A DNA stretch of 64,000 nt from Bacteroidaceae bacterium (GCA_017442855.1 JAFSPM010000037.1:1-64000); one strand, 5' to 3'. Numbered from the stretch's first letter, positions 25,618 through 35,189 are shown. A program made the numbers and translations. The notes: a model not told the origin generated them from the sequence alone.

Positions 25618-26715
25618 ATGATAAAGAAATGTGTATTGGGTGGTTTACTCTTGGCACTGACAGCTTGCAGCTCTACTACGAAAGTGGATGAGCTGACCAT
25701 GATCGTGGGCACTTACACCTTTGCTGGGAGCGAGGGCATCTATACTTATAAGTTTGACCAAGAAAACGGCACAGTAAGACCATTGGAGGTCATCAAGATG
25801 AAGAATCCCTCCTACCTCACCCTCTCGGCCAACCAGCAAGTGATGTATGTGGTGAGTGAGAACCACGACGAAACAGCTGCTGTATCAGCATTCAAGTTCG
25901 ACAAGGAGAGCGGAAAAGCAGAACTGATAAACAGTCAGTTGACCTACGGGGAAGATCCTTGCTATGTGGCTACTAATGGCAAGATTGTCACTACCGCCAA
26001 TTATTCGGGTGGTAGCATGTCAGTATTTCCCCTTCGCTATGACGGAAGCTTAGAGCCTATTGACACCATTTTCTGTGGCAACATCGGTGGTCCGGATATG
26101 AGTCGTCAGGAAGCTCCACATGTGCATTGTACAGCTTTCACTCCTGATGGCAAGCAGCTGTTGGCTACCGACTTCAGTGCCGACCGCATCCTGCACTTCG
26201 ATGTAGAAGCCGACCCATCTAAGCCTCATCTGTTGTTAGATACCACACCTATTGATGCAGATTCCGGTCCACGACACATTATCTTCAATCATGATGGTAA
26301 GTTTGTATATATCATCAGCGAATTGAGCGAGGCCGTAACGGTGTGCAGCTACAACCAAGGGAAGATGGAGGTGATACAGACCATCGAGACGCACCCTCAG
26401 GCTGATCGCCATGCAGCTGACATTCATCTATCACCTGATGGAAAGTTCCTCTATGCCAGTGTAAGAGATATAGAGGATGGACTGGCTATCTTTGAGGTGG
26501 ACCAGCAAACGGGGTTGCTGACAAAGGTGGGCTATCAGCCTACAGGCAAACATCCACGTAACTTCAACATCACCCCCAATGGCAAGTATGTGTTGGTGGC
26601 AGATATGAAGGACAATAAGATTGAGGTATTTGAGCGAAGCATAAAAACAGGACTACTGACAAAGGCAGATGAGATTGAGTTAAGCATGCCAGTATGTGTT
26701 GTATTCGCAAAATAA
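25618..26715 (+). CDS. Lactonase-family (6-phosphogluconolactonase-like) propeller lipoprotein
   Basis: A 365-residue protein with an SPII signal (lipobox LTAC near 17) followed by a seven-bladed beta-propeller of the lactonase/YbhE family. Repeated blades end with motifs such as TPDGKQLLATD, SPDGKFLYASVRD and TPNGKYVLVADM. The conserved HVHCTAF and GPRHI segments carry the expected histidines and arginine. In the envelope the substrate is more likely a sugar lactone from outside than the pentose-phosphate intermediate. Starts 12 bp after GlpF. Confidence 0.85.
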   Translation: MIKKCVLGGLLLALTACSSTTKVDELTMIVGTYTFAGSEGIYTYKFDQENGTVRPLEVIKMKNPSYLTLSANQQVMYVVSENHDETAAVSAFKFDKESGKAELINSQLTYGEDPCYVATNGKIVTTANYSGGSMSVFPLRYDGSLEPIDTIFCGNIGGPDMSRQEAPHVHCTAFTPDGKQLLATDFSADRILHFDVEADPSKPHLLLDTTPIDADSGPRHIIFNHDGKFVYIISELSEAVTVCSYNQGKMEVIQTIETHPQADRHAADIHLSPDGKFLYASVRDIEDGLAIFEVDQQTGLLTKVGYQPTGKHPRNFNITPNGKYVLVADMKDNKIEVFERSIKTGLLTKADEIELSMPVCVVFAK

Positions 26716-26779
26716 ATAAACATTAAACGCAAAAGATGATATGAAAAAAACTTTATATAAGTTCTTAATAGTATTGATA

Positions 26780-26793
26780 ATTTTCAATTTTCA
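26780..26793 (+). repeat. Tandem 7-bp duplication in the signal peptide of the DUF4831 gene
   Basis: ATTTTCA is present twice in a row (26780-26786, 26787-26793). With both copies, the ATG at 26741 runs out of frame with the rest of the gene. Removing one unit gives a good signal peptide ending NLAYA-Q in frame with the downstream ORF. Confidence 0.75.
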
Positions 26794-26795
26794 AT

Positions 26796-27854
26796 TTGGC
26801 CTACGCCCAGACCGAGGTGACTCCAGGTGTATCTTTCGGAAAGAAGTTTGGTGTGACCTATATATTGCCTCAGACAGAAATCGTGATTGAGGCCAAAGCT
26901 ACACGACAACATTACGAACCTGGACAATTCTGCCAGTATGCCGAGCGCTACCTGCGCCTAAGTGGTGTGAAACAGGAAGCAGAAACCACTTGGGCTTTGG
27001 ATGAAGTTAAGGTGAAGTCGGTGGGTGTGCCTAATCCTTCCAATATCTACTTTGTAGAGATGAAAGACCGTACCACAGCACCACTGATGGAACTGACGGC
27101 CGATGGCATTGTACGCTCTATCAACCTACCATATGTAGGTGAACAGAAGACTGTTCAGCCCCAGGCGCCTCAACAGGTAGTAGAGCCCGACCTTGACCCA
27201 CGATCTTTTTTGACCGAAGAGATACTGACAGCAACATCAACCGCCAAGATGGCGGAGCTGGTGGCACGTGAGATATACAGCATACGTGAAAGCAAAAACG
27301 CTCTGCTCAGGGGCGAAGCCGACAACCTGCCCAAAGATGGTGCTCAGTTGCAGATTATGCTGGATAACCTCAACAAGCAAGAGAAAGCGATGACACAGAT
27401 GTTTGAGGGCAAGGTGATGACTGACACCCATCAATTCTCTATGAAAGTGTCTCCTAAAGAGATGAACAACCACGTGGTGTTCCGCTTCTCCAAGAAACTG
27501 GGCTTTGTAGAGGCCGACGACTTGGCAGGCGAACCTGTAGAACTGACCATCACCAACAAGCATCTGGTATCTGAGCAACCAGCTGAGCCTACCGGTGGGA
27601 AAGCAAGCAAATCGTTAGTCAACACGTTGTCAAACGGTAGCAAGACAGCCATAGAGGGTGTTGCCTATAATGTACCGGGAAAAGCTGATGTGAAGTTGAC
27701 CTACAATCATAAAGATCTTATCAAAACGGAGATGTCTATCACACAGTTTGGCACACTCGAATACCTGTCGGCTCAGTTGTTCAACAGAAATACCGTGACC
27801 AAGGTGCAGTTTGACGTAACAACTGGGGCCCTGTTGAAAATCGAAAGACAATAA
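26796..27854 (+). CDS. DUF4831-family protein, signal peptide put out of frame
   Basis: A DUF4831-like protein (352 codons from the first in-frame TTG), unknown function, conserved in Bacteroidales. Charged body with a central helical part (about 140-205) and beta-rich ends. The proper start is almost certainly the ATG at 26741 (MKKTLYKFLIVLIIFN...), but a duplicated 7-bp unit at 26780-26793 shifts the frame, so the open frame seen begins only at AYAQTEV, exactly the expected signal-peptidase site. It may be switched off, switchable, or translated weakly from TTG. Lies 25 bp (from 26741) after the lactonase gene and 2 bp before the GH92 gene. Confidence 0.75.
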   Translation: MAYAQTEVTPGVSFGKKFGVTYILPQTEIVIEAKATRQHYEPGQFCQYAERYLRLSGVKQEAETTWALDEVKVKSVGVPNPSNIYFVEMKDRTTAPLMELTADGIVRSINLPYVGEQKTVQPQAPQQVVEPDLDPRSFLTEEILTATSTAKMAELVAREIYSIRESKNALLRGEADNLPKDGAQLQIMLDNLNKQEKAMTQMFEGKVMTDTHQFSMKVSPKEMNNHVVFRFSKKLGFVEADDLAGEPVELTITNKHLVSEQPAEPTGGKASKSLVNTLSNGSKTAIEGVAYNVPGKADVKLTYNHKDLIKTEMSITQFGTLEYLSAQLFNRNTVTKVQFDVTTGALLKIERQ

Positions 27855-27856
27855 TT

Positions 27857-30151
27857 ATGAAGAAAGTTTTGAATAGCTTGATGGCACTCGCCTTATTGGC
27901 AGGGTGCCAAAGTCAATCTGAGCAACAGCAGATCCTTGACCCAGTGGATTATGTTACCACATTGATGGGCACACACTCCAAGTACACCCTCTCTACAGGC
28001 AACACCTATCCTGCTATTGCGTTGCCTTGGGGTATGAATTTCTGGACACCACAGACAGGCAAGATGGGTGATGGCTGGGCGTATGTCTATGATGCCGACA
28101 AGATACGTGGTTTCAAGCAGACCCACCAACCCAGTCCGTGGATTAACGACTACGGTCAGTTCAGTCTGATGCCCATAACAGGCAAGACCGTCTTCGACGA
28201 AGAAGAACGTGCCAGCTGGTTCTCACACAAAGCCGAGACGGCCACTCCTTATTACTATAAGGTCTATCTCGCCGACTACGATATCACCACCGAGATTACG
28301 CCCACCGAGCGTGCCGCTGTATTCCGTTTCACCTTCCCGGAAAACGAACTTTCGTCAGTGGTGGTTGATGCATTCGACAAAGGTTCATCCATTCAAGTAC
28401 TGCCCGATGAGAGAAAAATTATAGGCTACACCACCCGCAACAGCGGAGGCGTTCCTGACAATTTCAAGAACTATTTCGTGATTGAGTTCAGCAAGCCATT
28501 CTCACAGATATCGGTAGTAGCCGACCAAATCATCAAGGATGGAGTTACTGAGGCAACCGCCAACCATACAGGAGCCATCGTAGGCTTTACCACCCATCGT
28601 GGCGAGGTGGTGGAAGCGCGTGTGGCATCCTCTTTTATCAGTTACGAGCAGGCGGAACGCAATCTGCAAGAGATAAATGGACGCAGTTTCGATGCGGTAT
28701 GTGATGCTGCCAGAGCCACTTGGAACGAGATATTGGGCAGAATAGAGGTGAATGATGACAACATTGACCACCTGCGCACCTTCTACTCTTGCCTCTACCG
28801 CTCCGTCTTATTCCCACGCAGTCTGTATGAAATAGACGCTGAAGGCCAACCCATTCATTATAGTCCGTATAATGGCGAGGTATTACCAGGCTATATGTTT
28901 ACCGACACAGGTTTCTGGGATACCTTCCGTTGTCTGTTCCCCTTCCTCAACCTGATGTACCCCAGCATGAATGTCAAGATGCAAGAGGGATTGGTGAATG
29001 CTTATAAGGAAAGTGGTTTTCTCCCAGAATGGGCCAGTCCTGGACATCGTAACTGCATGGTGGGCAACAACTCGGCTTCTATTGTTGCCGATGCCTATCT
29101 GAAAGGGTTGCGTGGCTACGACATCGAGACTCTTTGGGAAGCTGTGACACATGGTGCCAACAATGCCCATCCTACCATCGGCTCAACAGGTCGAAAAGGC
29201 GTAGAGTATTACAACCGCTTGGGGTATGTACCCTATAATGTGGGCATCAACGAGAGTGCTGCCCGCACTTTGGAATATGCCTACGACGACTGGTGTATCT
29301 ATCAGTTAGGCAAAGCATTGGGCAAGCCTGAAAGCGAGATAGCCATTTATGCGGAACGGGCAATGAACTACCGCAACCTGTTTGATGCCGAGAGCAAACT
29401 GATGCGTGGCAAGAATGAGGACGGTACGTTCCAGAGTCCATTCAACCCGTTGAAATGGGGCGATGCCTTCACAGAGGGCAACAGTTGGCATTACACATGG
29501 TCAGTATTTCACGACCCACAGGGCTTAATCAACCTTATGGGTGGCAAGCAGGTGTTTACCCAGATGATGGACTCTGTTTTCTCTGTACCTCCAGTGTTTG
29601 ATGATAGTTACTATGGTTTCCCCATCCACGAGATTCGTGAGATGCAAATCATGAACATGGGCAACTATGCCCACGGCAACCAGCCTGTGCAGCACATGAT
29701 ATACCTCTATGGCTATGCAGGTGAGCCTTGGAAATCACAGTATTGGATTCGTGAGGTGATGGACAGACTGTATGCTGCTACCCCCGACGGTTATTGTGGC
29801 GACGAGGACAACGGCCAGACCTCAGCCTGGTATGTATTCTCTGCCTTGGGTTTCTATCCCGTGTGTCCAGGGAGTGGACAATATGTATTGGGTACGCCCT
29901 ATTTCAAACAAGTGAAGTTGCACTTGGAAAATGGCAAGACGGTAGAGATATCGGCTCCTGCCTGCTCTCCTGACAACAAATATATCAAGGCAATGAAGCT
30001 GAACGGTCAAGACTGGCAGCACAACTTCCTCACCCATGACGACCTGACGCAGGGAACAAAAATAGAAATACAAATGAGTGCGGAGGCTAACCATCAACGA
30101 GGCATTGCTGCCGATGACGCCCCCTATTCCTTTACGAATATATCCAACTAA
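27857..30151 (+). CDS. GH92 alpha-1,2-mannosidase lipoprotein
   Basis: A 764-residue glycoside hydrolase family 92 enzyme with an SPII signal (LLAGC, about Cys17). Family hallmarks: the N-terminal VTTLMGTHSKY and GNTYPAIALPWGMNFWTP, a central TLEYAYDDW, HGNQPVQHMIYLYGYAG and near the end GDEDNGQTSAWYVFSALG with SGQYVLGTP. These calcium-dependent exo-mannosidases trim alpha-mannosides, typically of fungal or host N-glycans, in the periplasm or at the surface. Here it stands alone, without SusC/D, inside the glycerol operon. Confidence 0.93.
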   Translation: MKKVLNSLMALALLAGCQSQSEQQQILDPVDYVTTLMGTHSKYTLSTGNTYPAIALPWGMNFWTPQTGKMGDGWAYVYDADKIRGFKQTHQPSPWINDYGQFSLMPITGKTVFDEEERASWFSHKAETATPYYYKVYLADYDITTEITPTERAAVFRFTFPENELSSVVVDAFDKGSSIQVLPDERKIIGYTTRNSGGVPDNFKNYFVIEFSKPFSQISVVADQIIKDGVTEATANHTGAIVGFTTHRGEVVEARVASSFISYEQAERNLQEINGRSFDAVCDAARATWNEILGRIEVNDDNIDHLRTFYSCLYRSVLFPRSLYEIDAEGQPIHYSPYNGEVLPGYMFTDTGFWDTFRCLFPFLNLMYPSMNVKMQEGLVNAYKESGFLPEWASPGHRNCMVGNNSASIVADAYLKGLRGYDIETLWEAVTHGANNAHPTIGSTGRKGVEYYNRLGYVPYNVGINESAARTLEYAYDDWCIYQLGKALGKPESEIAIYAERAMNYRNLFDAESKLMRGKNEDGTFQSPFNPLKWGDAFTEGNSWHYTWSVFHDPQGLINLMGGKQVFTQMMDSVFSVPPVFDDSYYGFPIHEIREMQIMNMGNYAHGNQPVQHMIYLYGYAGEPWKSQYWIREVMDRLYAATPDGYCGDEDNGQTSAWYVFSALGFYPVCPGSGQYVLGTPYFKQVKLHLENGKTVEISAPACSPDNKYIKAMKLNGQDWQHNFLTHDDLTQGTKIEIQMSAEANHQRGIAADDAPYSFTNISN

Positions 30152-30156
30152 AAGTT

Positions 30157-32628
30157 ATGATTAAAGATTCAAACAAAATTGCCATTATTATTGGCGAGCG
30201 CAAAATCTATTATTCCGAAATGCTGCAACGTATTACGCTGTATAGTCATTTCACCCCCAAACAACCAAAGGAAAGAACACTTATTTTTGCTGAAAACCGC
30301 GAGGGCTGGATCTATGCCTTCTATGCCATTTGGGCGAACAAGGGTATCGCTGTGCCTGTAGATGCATCCTCAACGGTAAGCGATGTGGCCTACATCATCA
30401 ACGACTGTCATCCAGCTTGCATCTGGACAACAGGTCAGAAATTAGATATAGTGAAGGCTGCCCTGCAAGAAGCAGGACAAACCGTTGACATCCGTCTCAT
30501 TGAAGACTACGAACGAGTGGAGGTAAACGAAGAAAAGGCACAGGTAAACTATGAGGACGAGAATGACACGGCCCTCATCATCTATACATCCGGCACCACA
30601 GGTTCTCCCAAGGGCGTCATGCTTTCATTCCTGAACATCATGACTAACAAGCGTGCCGTCTATGACGAGGTGCCTATCTTCAACGACGACCGCCGAACGC
30701 TGATTCTGTTGCCGTTGCATCATGTATTACCTTTGGTAGGAACGGTCGTCATCCCCTTCTATATTGGTGGTGGTGTAGCCATCTGTCCTACGATGTCAGG
30801 ACCAGATATCATCGACACCTTGGAGCGTGGTAAGATTTCTATCATGGTGGGTGTGCCTCGATTGTGGCAAACGCTCTATGGCGGCATCAAAAAGAAGATT
30901 GATGCCAATGCCCTCACCCGTGGACTCTTCAATCTCTGTGCCACACTGAAGAGCAAATCGTTCTCACGCTTCATCTTCAAGGCTGTACATCAGAAACTGG
31001 GTGGACACATCGAATTCATGGTAAGTGGCGGTGCTGCTTTGGATAAAGAGATACTGTTTGGTTTACAGACATTGGGCTTCGAGATGCTCGAAGGCTATGG
31101 CATGACCGAAGCCGCTCCGATGATTGCCTTTACCCGTCCTGGCGACCAGGTGCCTAATTGTGTGGGCATCCCTTCTAAAGAGATGCAATGCAAGATCGAG
31201 AATGGTGAGGTATGCGCCAAAGGTCCCAACATCATGCAGGGCTATTATAATCGTCCGGAAGAGACAGCAGCTGTCATCGACAAGGATGGTTGGCTACATA
31301 CAGGCGACTTAGGCTACATCGACGAGAAAGGGCGTGTGTATATCACGGGTCGTAGCAAGGAAATCATTGTGCTATCTAATGGCAAGAATGTTCAGCCCAA
31401 CGAAATTGAGTATAAGCTGGAGAAATATACCGACCATGTGAAGGAGGCAGCTGTTGTGCAGGATGGCGACATGTTGCGTGCCATTATCGTGCCTCAGACA
31501 GAGTGGGCAAAAGATCTCTCTGACGAACAGGTGGAAGAAACACTGAAGCGCGAGGTACTGGAGCCCTACAACCTGACTGTCACCAACTACAAGAAGCTGA
31601 TGAGCCTGTATGTCTATCGTGGTGAACTGCCTCGTACCCGACTGGAGAAACTGAAGCGCTATATGCTAAAGGACATTATCAAGGGCGAAGCACCAGTCAG
31701 CAAGAAAGAAGAAAAGATAATAGAGCCTACATTCGAGGAATATCAGATACTAAAGAAATACATCGAAGAGGAGAAGAAGATACACTTGCGTCCTAGCGAC
31801 CATATCGAGACCGACTTGGCATTCGACTCATTGGATATGGTGTCGTTAGAAGGTTTCATCCAACAAACCTTTGGCACTCACATCAACACAGCTGATATGC
31901 CAGGCTACAAGAATATTCAGGCTATAGCCGAGTTCATCGCCAACAGCAAGACACGCATGGAGGTGCAGGAAGAAGATTGGCACCAGTTCCTACATACCGA
32001 CTCCTCCCAGTTAGAATTGCCTCATGGCAACCGATATATGACCCTGGGTAACACAATTATACGAGGGTTCTACAAAATATATAACAGTATCATAATCAAA
32101 GGAAAGGAAAACATTCCCGCCAACGGTCCAATGATTATTGCGCCCAATCACCAAAGCTTCTTAGACGGTCCGTTGGTATCGTGCACCTTGCCTACGGAAG
32201 TGATGAAAAACTGCTACTACTATGCTACTGAGGAGCACATGCAAGGTGCTTTACGTAAGGCTTACGCTCGCAACAACAACATCATCCTGATGGAGCGCAA
32301 CAACCTGCGCGGTTCCATCCAGAAGTTGGGTGAAGTACTCAAGCAAGGCAAGAACGTAGTGATTTTCCCTGAAGGCCGTCGAACATTTTCTGGTGAACTG
32401 AGTGAGTTTAAGAAAACCTTTGCTATCCTGAGCAGGGAGTTGCAAGTACCAGTGGTACCCGTATGCATCAAGGGCGCCTTTGAGGCGTTGCCACGATCCA
32501 AGCGCTTCCCAACGACCCACCAGATAGAGATAGAGTACCTGCCCCCTATCCTGCCAGACAGCACCCTGTCATACGAGCAGATAGCCAATCAGGTAAAGGA
32601 AGCTATTAATGAACGACTGCACGCATGA
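30157..32628 (+). CDS. Acyl-AMP ligase / acyl-carrier / glycerolipid acyltransferase fusion
   Basis: An 823-residue cytoplasmic fusion. Residues 1-530 are an AMP-binding ligase (P-loop YTSGTTGSPKGVMLS near 142-157, EGYGMTEAAP near 314, TGDLGYI near 382). Residues about 545-605 look like an acyl carrier protein with the phosphopantetheine serine in DLAFDSLDMVS. Residues about 635-823 are a PlsC-type acyltransferase with the NHQSFLDG catalytic box and FPEGRRTFSG. One chain could therefore activate a fatty acid, hold it on its own carrier and pass it to a glycerophosphate. Starts 5 bp after GH92. Confidence 0.9.
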   Translation: MIKDSNKIAIIIGERKIYYSEMLQRITLYSHFTPKQPKERTLIFAENREGWIYAFYAIWANKGIAVPVDASSTVSDVAYIINDCHPACIWTTGQKLDIVKAALQEAGQTVDIRLIEDYERVEVNEEKAQVNYEDENDTALIIYTSGTTGSPKGVMLSFLNIMTNKRAVYDEVPIFNDDRRTLILLPLHHVLPLVGTVVIPFYIGGGVAICPTMSGPDIIDTLERGKISIMVGVPRLWQTLYGGIKKKIDANALTRGLFNLCATLKSKSFSRFIFKAVHQKLGGHIEFMVSGGAALDKEILFGLQTLGFEMLEGYGMTEAAPMIAFTRPGDQVPNCVGIPSKEMQCKIENGEVCAKGPNIMQGYYNRPEETAAVIDKDGWLHTGDLGYIDEKGRVYITGRSKEIIVLSNGKNVQPNEIEYKLEKYTDHVKEAAVVQDGDMLRAIIVPQTEWAKDLSDEQVEETLKREVLEPYNLTVTNYKKLMSLYVYRGELPRTRLEKLKRYMLKDIIKGEAPVSKKEEKIIEPTFEEYQILKKYIEEEKKIHLRPSDHIETDLAFDSLDMVSLEGFIQQTFGTHINTADMPGYKNIQAIAEFIANSKTRMEVQEEDWHQFLHTDSSQLELPHGNRYMTLGNTIIRGFYKIYNSIIIKGKENIPANGPMIIAPNHQSFLDGPLVSCTLPTEVMKNCYYYATEEHMQGALRKAYARNNNIILMERNNLRGSIQKLGEVLKQGKNVVIFPEGRRTFSGELSEFKKTFAILSRELQVPVVPVCIKGAFEALPRSKRFPTTHQIEIEYLPPILPDSTLSYEQIANQVKEAINERLHA

Positions 32629-33254
32629 CACATTTCTTACCCTCTAAAGAAGAGCAAGGCAACACCTGGACCCATTTCGTAGGTGTTGTCTTTGCCCTCT
32701 CGTCTATCTGGATGGTGTGGCCAGCCATCAAGACGGGTTGGCAGATGGCCTTTGGTGTATTCTTCTTCATTGTGGGCATGTTCCTCATGTTCCTGTCCAG
32801 CACTATCTACCATTGGCTGCGTCCCGGCATGGCAAAGGACATCCTGCGTAAATGCGACCACATCAGCATCTACGTCATGATAGCTTGCTCTTACACCCCC
32901 ATCTGCGTGGGTGTCATTGGAGGTTGGTTAGGTTGGTTGGTCTTTGGGTTTTTGTGGTTCGTGGCCTTGGTGGGCTCCATCGTCAAGATTGTGGCCATAG
33001 GCAAGCACCCCAAGCTCTCGTTGGCAATGTACCTCATCATGGGTTGGAGTGTGTTGTTCATCTTCCCCACTGTTTGGGCAAAGCTCTCCACCCTCTCGTT
33101 GGTTTTCCTTTTCTGTGAGGGCATACTCTACACTGTTGGCACCTATTTCTTTGCCAACGACAAGCGCCCCCACTATCACGCCATCTGGCACATCTTTGTC
33201 CTCTTGGGTGCCATTGCCCACTGGAGTGTCATCCTCACGCTGATGCTATATTAA
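32625..33254 (+). CDS. Hemolysin III / YqfA-type membrane protein
   Basis: A 209-residue protein with seven hydrophobic helices and the family motifs: NTWTHFVGVVFAL, an STIYHWLRP near 60 and the C-terminal histidine pair in HYHAIWHIFVLLGA. These belong to the PAQR/hemolysin III superfamily, which in part act as membrane lipid or ceramidase-like metal hydrolases. Overlaps the previous gene by 4 bp, so it is co-translated with the acyltransferase fusion. Last gene of the run. Its final 69 bp (33182-33250) occur again at 35932-36000. Confidence 0.9.
   Translation: MTHFLPSKEEQGNTWTHFVGVVFALSSIWMVWPAIKTGWQMAFGVFFFIVGMFLMFLSSTIYHWLRPGMAKDILRKCDHISIYVMIACSYTPICVGVIGGWLGWLVFGFLWFVALVGSIVKIVAIGKHPKLSLAMYLIMGWSVLFIFPTVWAKLSTLSLVFLFCEGILYTVGTYFFANDKRPHYHAIWHIFVLLGAIAHWSVILTLMLY
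33182..33250 (+). repeat. 69-bp direct repeat, left copy (hemolysin III gene tail)
   Basis: Identical over 69 bp to 35932-36000. The left copy is the natural 3' end of the hemolysin III gene. The two copies flank the regulator and leader-peptide module. Confidence 0.9.
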
Positions 33255-33276
33255 CTCATTAAAATGTTCAATATGC

Positions 33277-35010
33277 CTAAGAACGACTGCTCGTTTGGGT
33301 AAAGGCACATGATCGTTTTTCATGGGCTATAATGCGGTATTCACTGGGGGGCATCTTGTATTTCTCACGGAAAAGGGTATTGAAGTGACTACGGCTTTGG
33401 AAACCACTTAGTTCGATAACAATACCTATGGGCTCATCGCTATTGGCCAGTAATTGGGAGGCATGACTAATACGCCAATTGTCGATAAAGTCGCCAACTG
33501 TCAGTCCGTCGGCACATTCACGAATGGCAATTGCCACATTGTTGTAGTTTGTGTTAAGCAGCTGTGCCAAGGAATCACGATTCAGGGTACTGTCGGTGTA
33601 AGGATGCTGGTCCTTCATCAGTTGGCAAATGCGCTGGTATAGCTTTTGCTGGGCATTCATTGTCGTCTCAGGCAGGTCGCTTAATGCAGCCTGCTGCTCT
33701 TCTTCCCTCAGCTGCATCTGCTGTATCGTGTCATAAAGCTCTCGGTTCTTCTGGTGAAGCTGACGTTGTGCAATAATGATGCGCCACAGGGCTACACCAC
33801 TGACAATCAATAGTATCAAAAGGCCCATAATGATAATCAGCTGCATGCGGCTCTCTGCCTCTTTCTGTTCCAAGGCACGGTCTTTTTGTTCTGTCTCGTA
33901 GATGACGGAAAGTTCAGCTACAGCGTTACGATTTTGGATAACTACAGCTGAATCAATGGCGTCGATGATTTGGGTGGCCGTATTCAAAGCCTCATCCTTA
34001 TGTCCGGATTTCAAATAGGCCTCATAGCGGGGAACCATGCGATCCCGAATGATTTCAAAGGTGATGCGCGGTTGCTCGGAAGGAGGACTCAAGGTGTCTA
34101 ACCTGTTCATGAAACCCAATGCCTCCTCATAACGGCTTGCAGCCATGAGATATTGCACTGTCAAATCAAGATTAATTGGATGTCGGAGCAAATTGGTGTC
34201 ATTTATAGATATATATGCATTGGCAGCTTCGACCACCTTGCCACGGGATTGCAAGATATTGGCACGCAGCAAGGAAATGGCTTTTGCATATTCCAATACC
34301 AGGTCCCGATCGATGTAAGTATTATTCACGCCGCTTGCCCAATCCTCAAACTTATCCTCTGCAAGTTGAAGCCATTCGTCGGTATCTTCAAGGTCGCCCA
34401 TTATGAAGAAGCTCTCCGCATTGTTAAAAATCATCTGCATCCTGTTTTTAGGACTATCGTCAATGGTCATCAATTCATACGACTTGAGCTTATTGATTTT
34501 GGCCTCGTCAAATTGTCGCAGGCTTATCTGACAATCGGCAATATGCGAGAGAAGCCCTGCATGGTAAGTCTGCGGGAAAGCTGACGAACCCACCGACCGT
34601 AAGCTGTCAGCCTGCGCAATAAGCCGGGATGAAATTATCATGGAGCCCTCATAATCCTGCATGTTGCTTCGCATGATGGCTAAACGATAGCCTGTCTTGG
34701 CATAACTGTCCCAGTCGGGTATGGGCTCCTCGTATGCATCGTAGGCTCGTTGATAGTAGTAACCTGCCAGTCGATAATGCCAGCCCATGTCATAGACGAG
34801 GCCCCGAAGGTAATCTGATGTGGGTGGATGCACCTCGCCAATTTGTTCCAAGCTGTCAATAGCGGCCAAGGATTGCTCCACTTCCTGGGTCTTATTGACA
34901 TGCTCCAACAATTGTTTGACATCTATCTCATTTGTTACATCACTCTTTTTATGCTCTGAACAAGTGGTCAGGAACATCAACACAGATAATATCGGGATAA
35001 TTTTCCTCAT
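33277..35010 (-). CDS. TPR membrane regulator with AraC-type DNA-binding domain
   Basis: A 577-residue protein. A lipoprotein-like N-terminus (LTTC), about 330 residues of helical TPR-like repeats outside the membrane, one transmembrane helix (IIIMGLLILLIVSGVALWRI, about 390-409), a coiled coil and a cytoplasmic AraC helix-turn-helix (about 465-570, ending KMPPSEYRIIAHEK). One-piece envelope-to-DNA regulators of this layout are common in Bacteroidales. It is divergent from the double-glycine peptides at 35224, with a three-unit 21-bp direct repeat in the gap, so the peptides are its likely target. Confidence 0.85.
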   Translation of the reverse strand: MRKIIPILSVLMFLTTCSEHKKSDVTNEIDVKQLLEHVNKTQEVEQSLAAIDSLEQIGEVHPPTSDYLRGLVYDMGWHYRLAGYYYQRAYDAYEEPIPDWDSYAKTGYRLAIMRSNMQDYEGSMIISSRLIAQADSLRSVGSSAFPQTYHAGLLSHIADCQISLRQFDEAKINKLKSYELMTIDDSPKNRMQMIFNNAESFFIMGDLEDTDEWLQLAEDKFEDWASGVNNTYIDRDLVLEYAKAISLLRANILQSRGKVVEAANAYISINDTNLLRHPINLDLTVQYLMAASRYEEALGFMNRLDTLSPPSEQPRITFEIIRDRMVPRYEAYLKSGHKDEALNTATQIIDAIDSAVVIQNRNAVAELSVIYETEQKDRALEQKEAESRMQLIIIMGLLILLIVSGVALWRIIIAQRQLHQKNRELYDTIQQMQLREEEQQAALSDLPETTMNAQQKLYQRICQLMKDQHPYTDSTLNRDSLAQLLNTNYNNVAIAIRECADGLTVGDFIDNWRISHASQLLANSDEPIGIVIELSGFQSRSHFNTLFREKYKMPPSEYRIIAHEKRSCAFTQTSSRS

Positions 35011-35036
35011 GCTCGGTCGTTAGGTAATTTATGCCG

Positions 35037-35044
35037 TAAATATA
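35037..35044 (-). promoter_or_regulatory. Probable -7 box of the TPR-AraC regulator
   Basis: Minus strand TATATTTA followed by C, the TAnnTTTAC variant, 26 bp upstream of the start codon. Confidence 0.45.
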
Positions 35045-35102
35045 CAACAATTCTCCCGATGAAAAGGGTAAAACCCGATGTTTTTCTCCCGATCACGCCT
35101 TT

Positions 35103-35165
35103 TGTGCGTTACGAGTACAAGATTGTGCGCCATGAGAACAAAGATGTGCGATACGGGGAAAAGGT
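35103..35165. promoter_or_regulatory. Three direct 21-bp repeats, probable activator site
   Basis: TGTGCG starts at 35103, 35124 and 35145, each followed by a similar 15 bases (nnACGAGnACAAAGA-like), so the units are 21 bp, two DNA turns. The array ends 16 bp before the -7 box of the peptide gene (35182). AraC proteins bind such direct repeats. Further upstream, CCCGAT occurs three times (35055, 35074, 35088). Confidence 0.65.
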
Positions 35166-35181
35166 TTCGGAAGATTAATCA

Positions 35182-35189
35182 TTACTTTG
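35182..35189 (+). promoter_or_regulatory. Probable -7 box of the leader-peptide genes
   Basis: TTACTTTG, one mismatch to TAnnTTTG, 34 bp upstream of the ATG at 35224. Confidence 0.45.
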
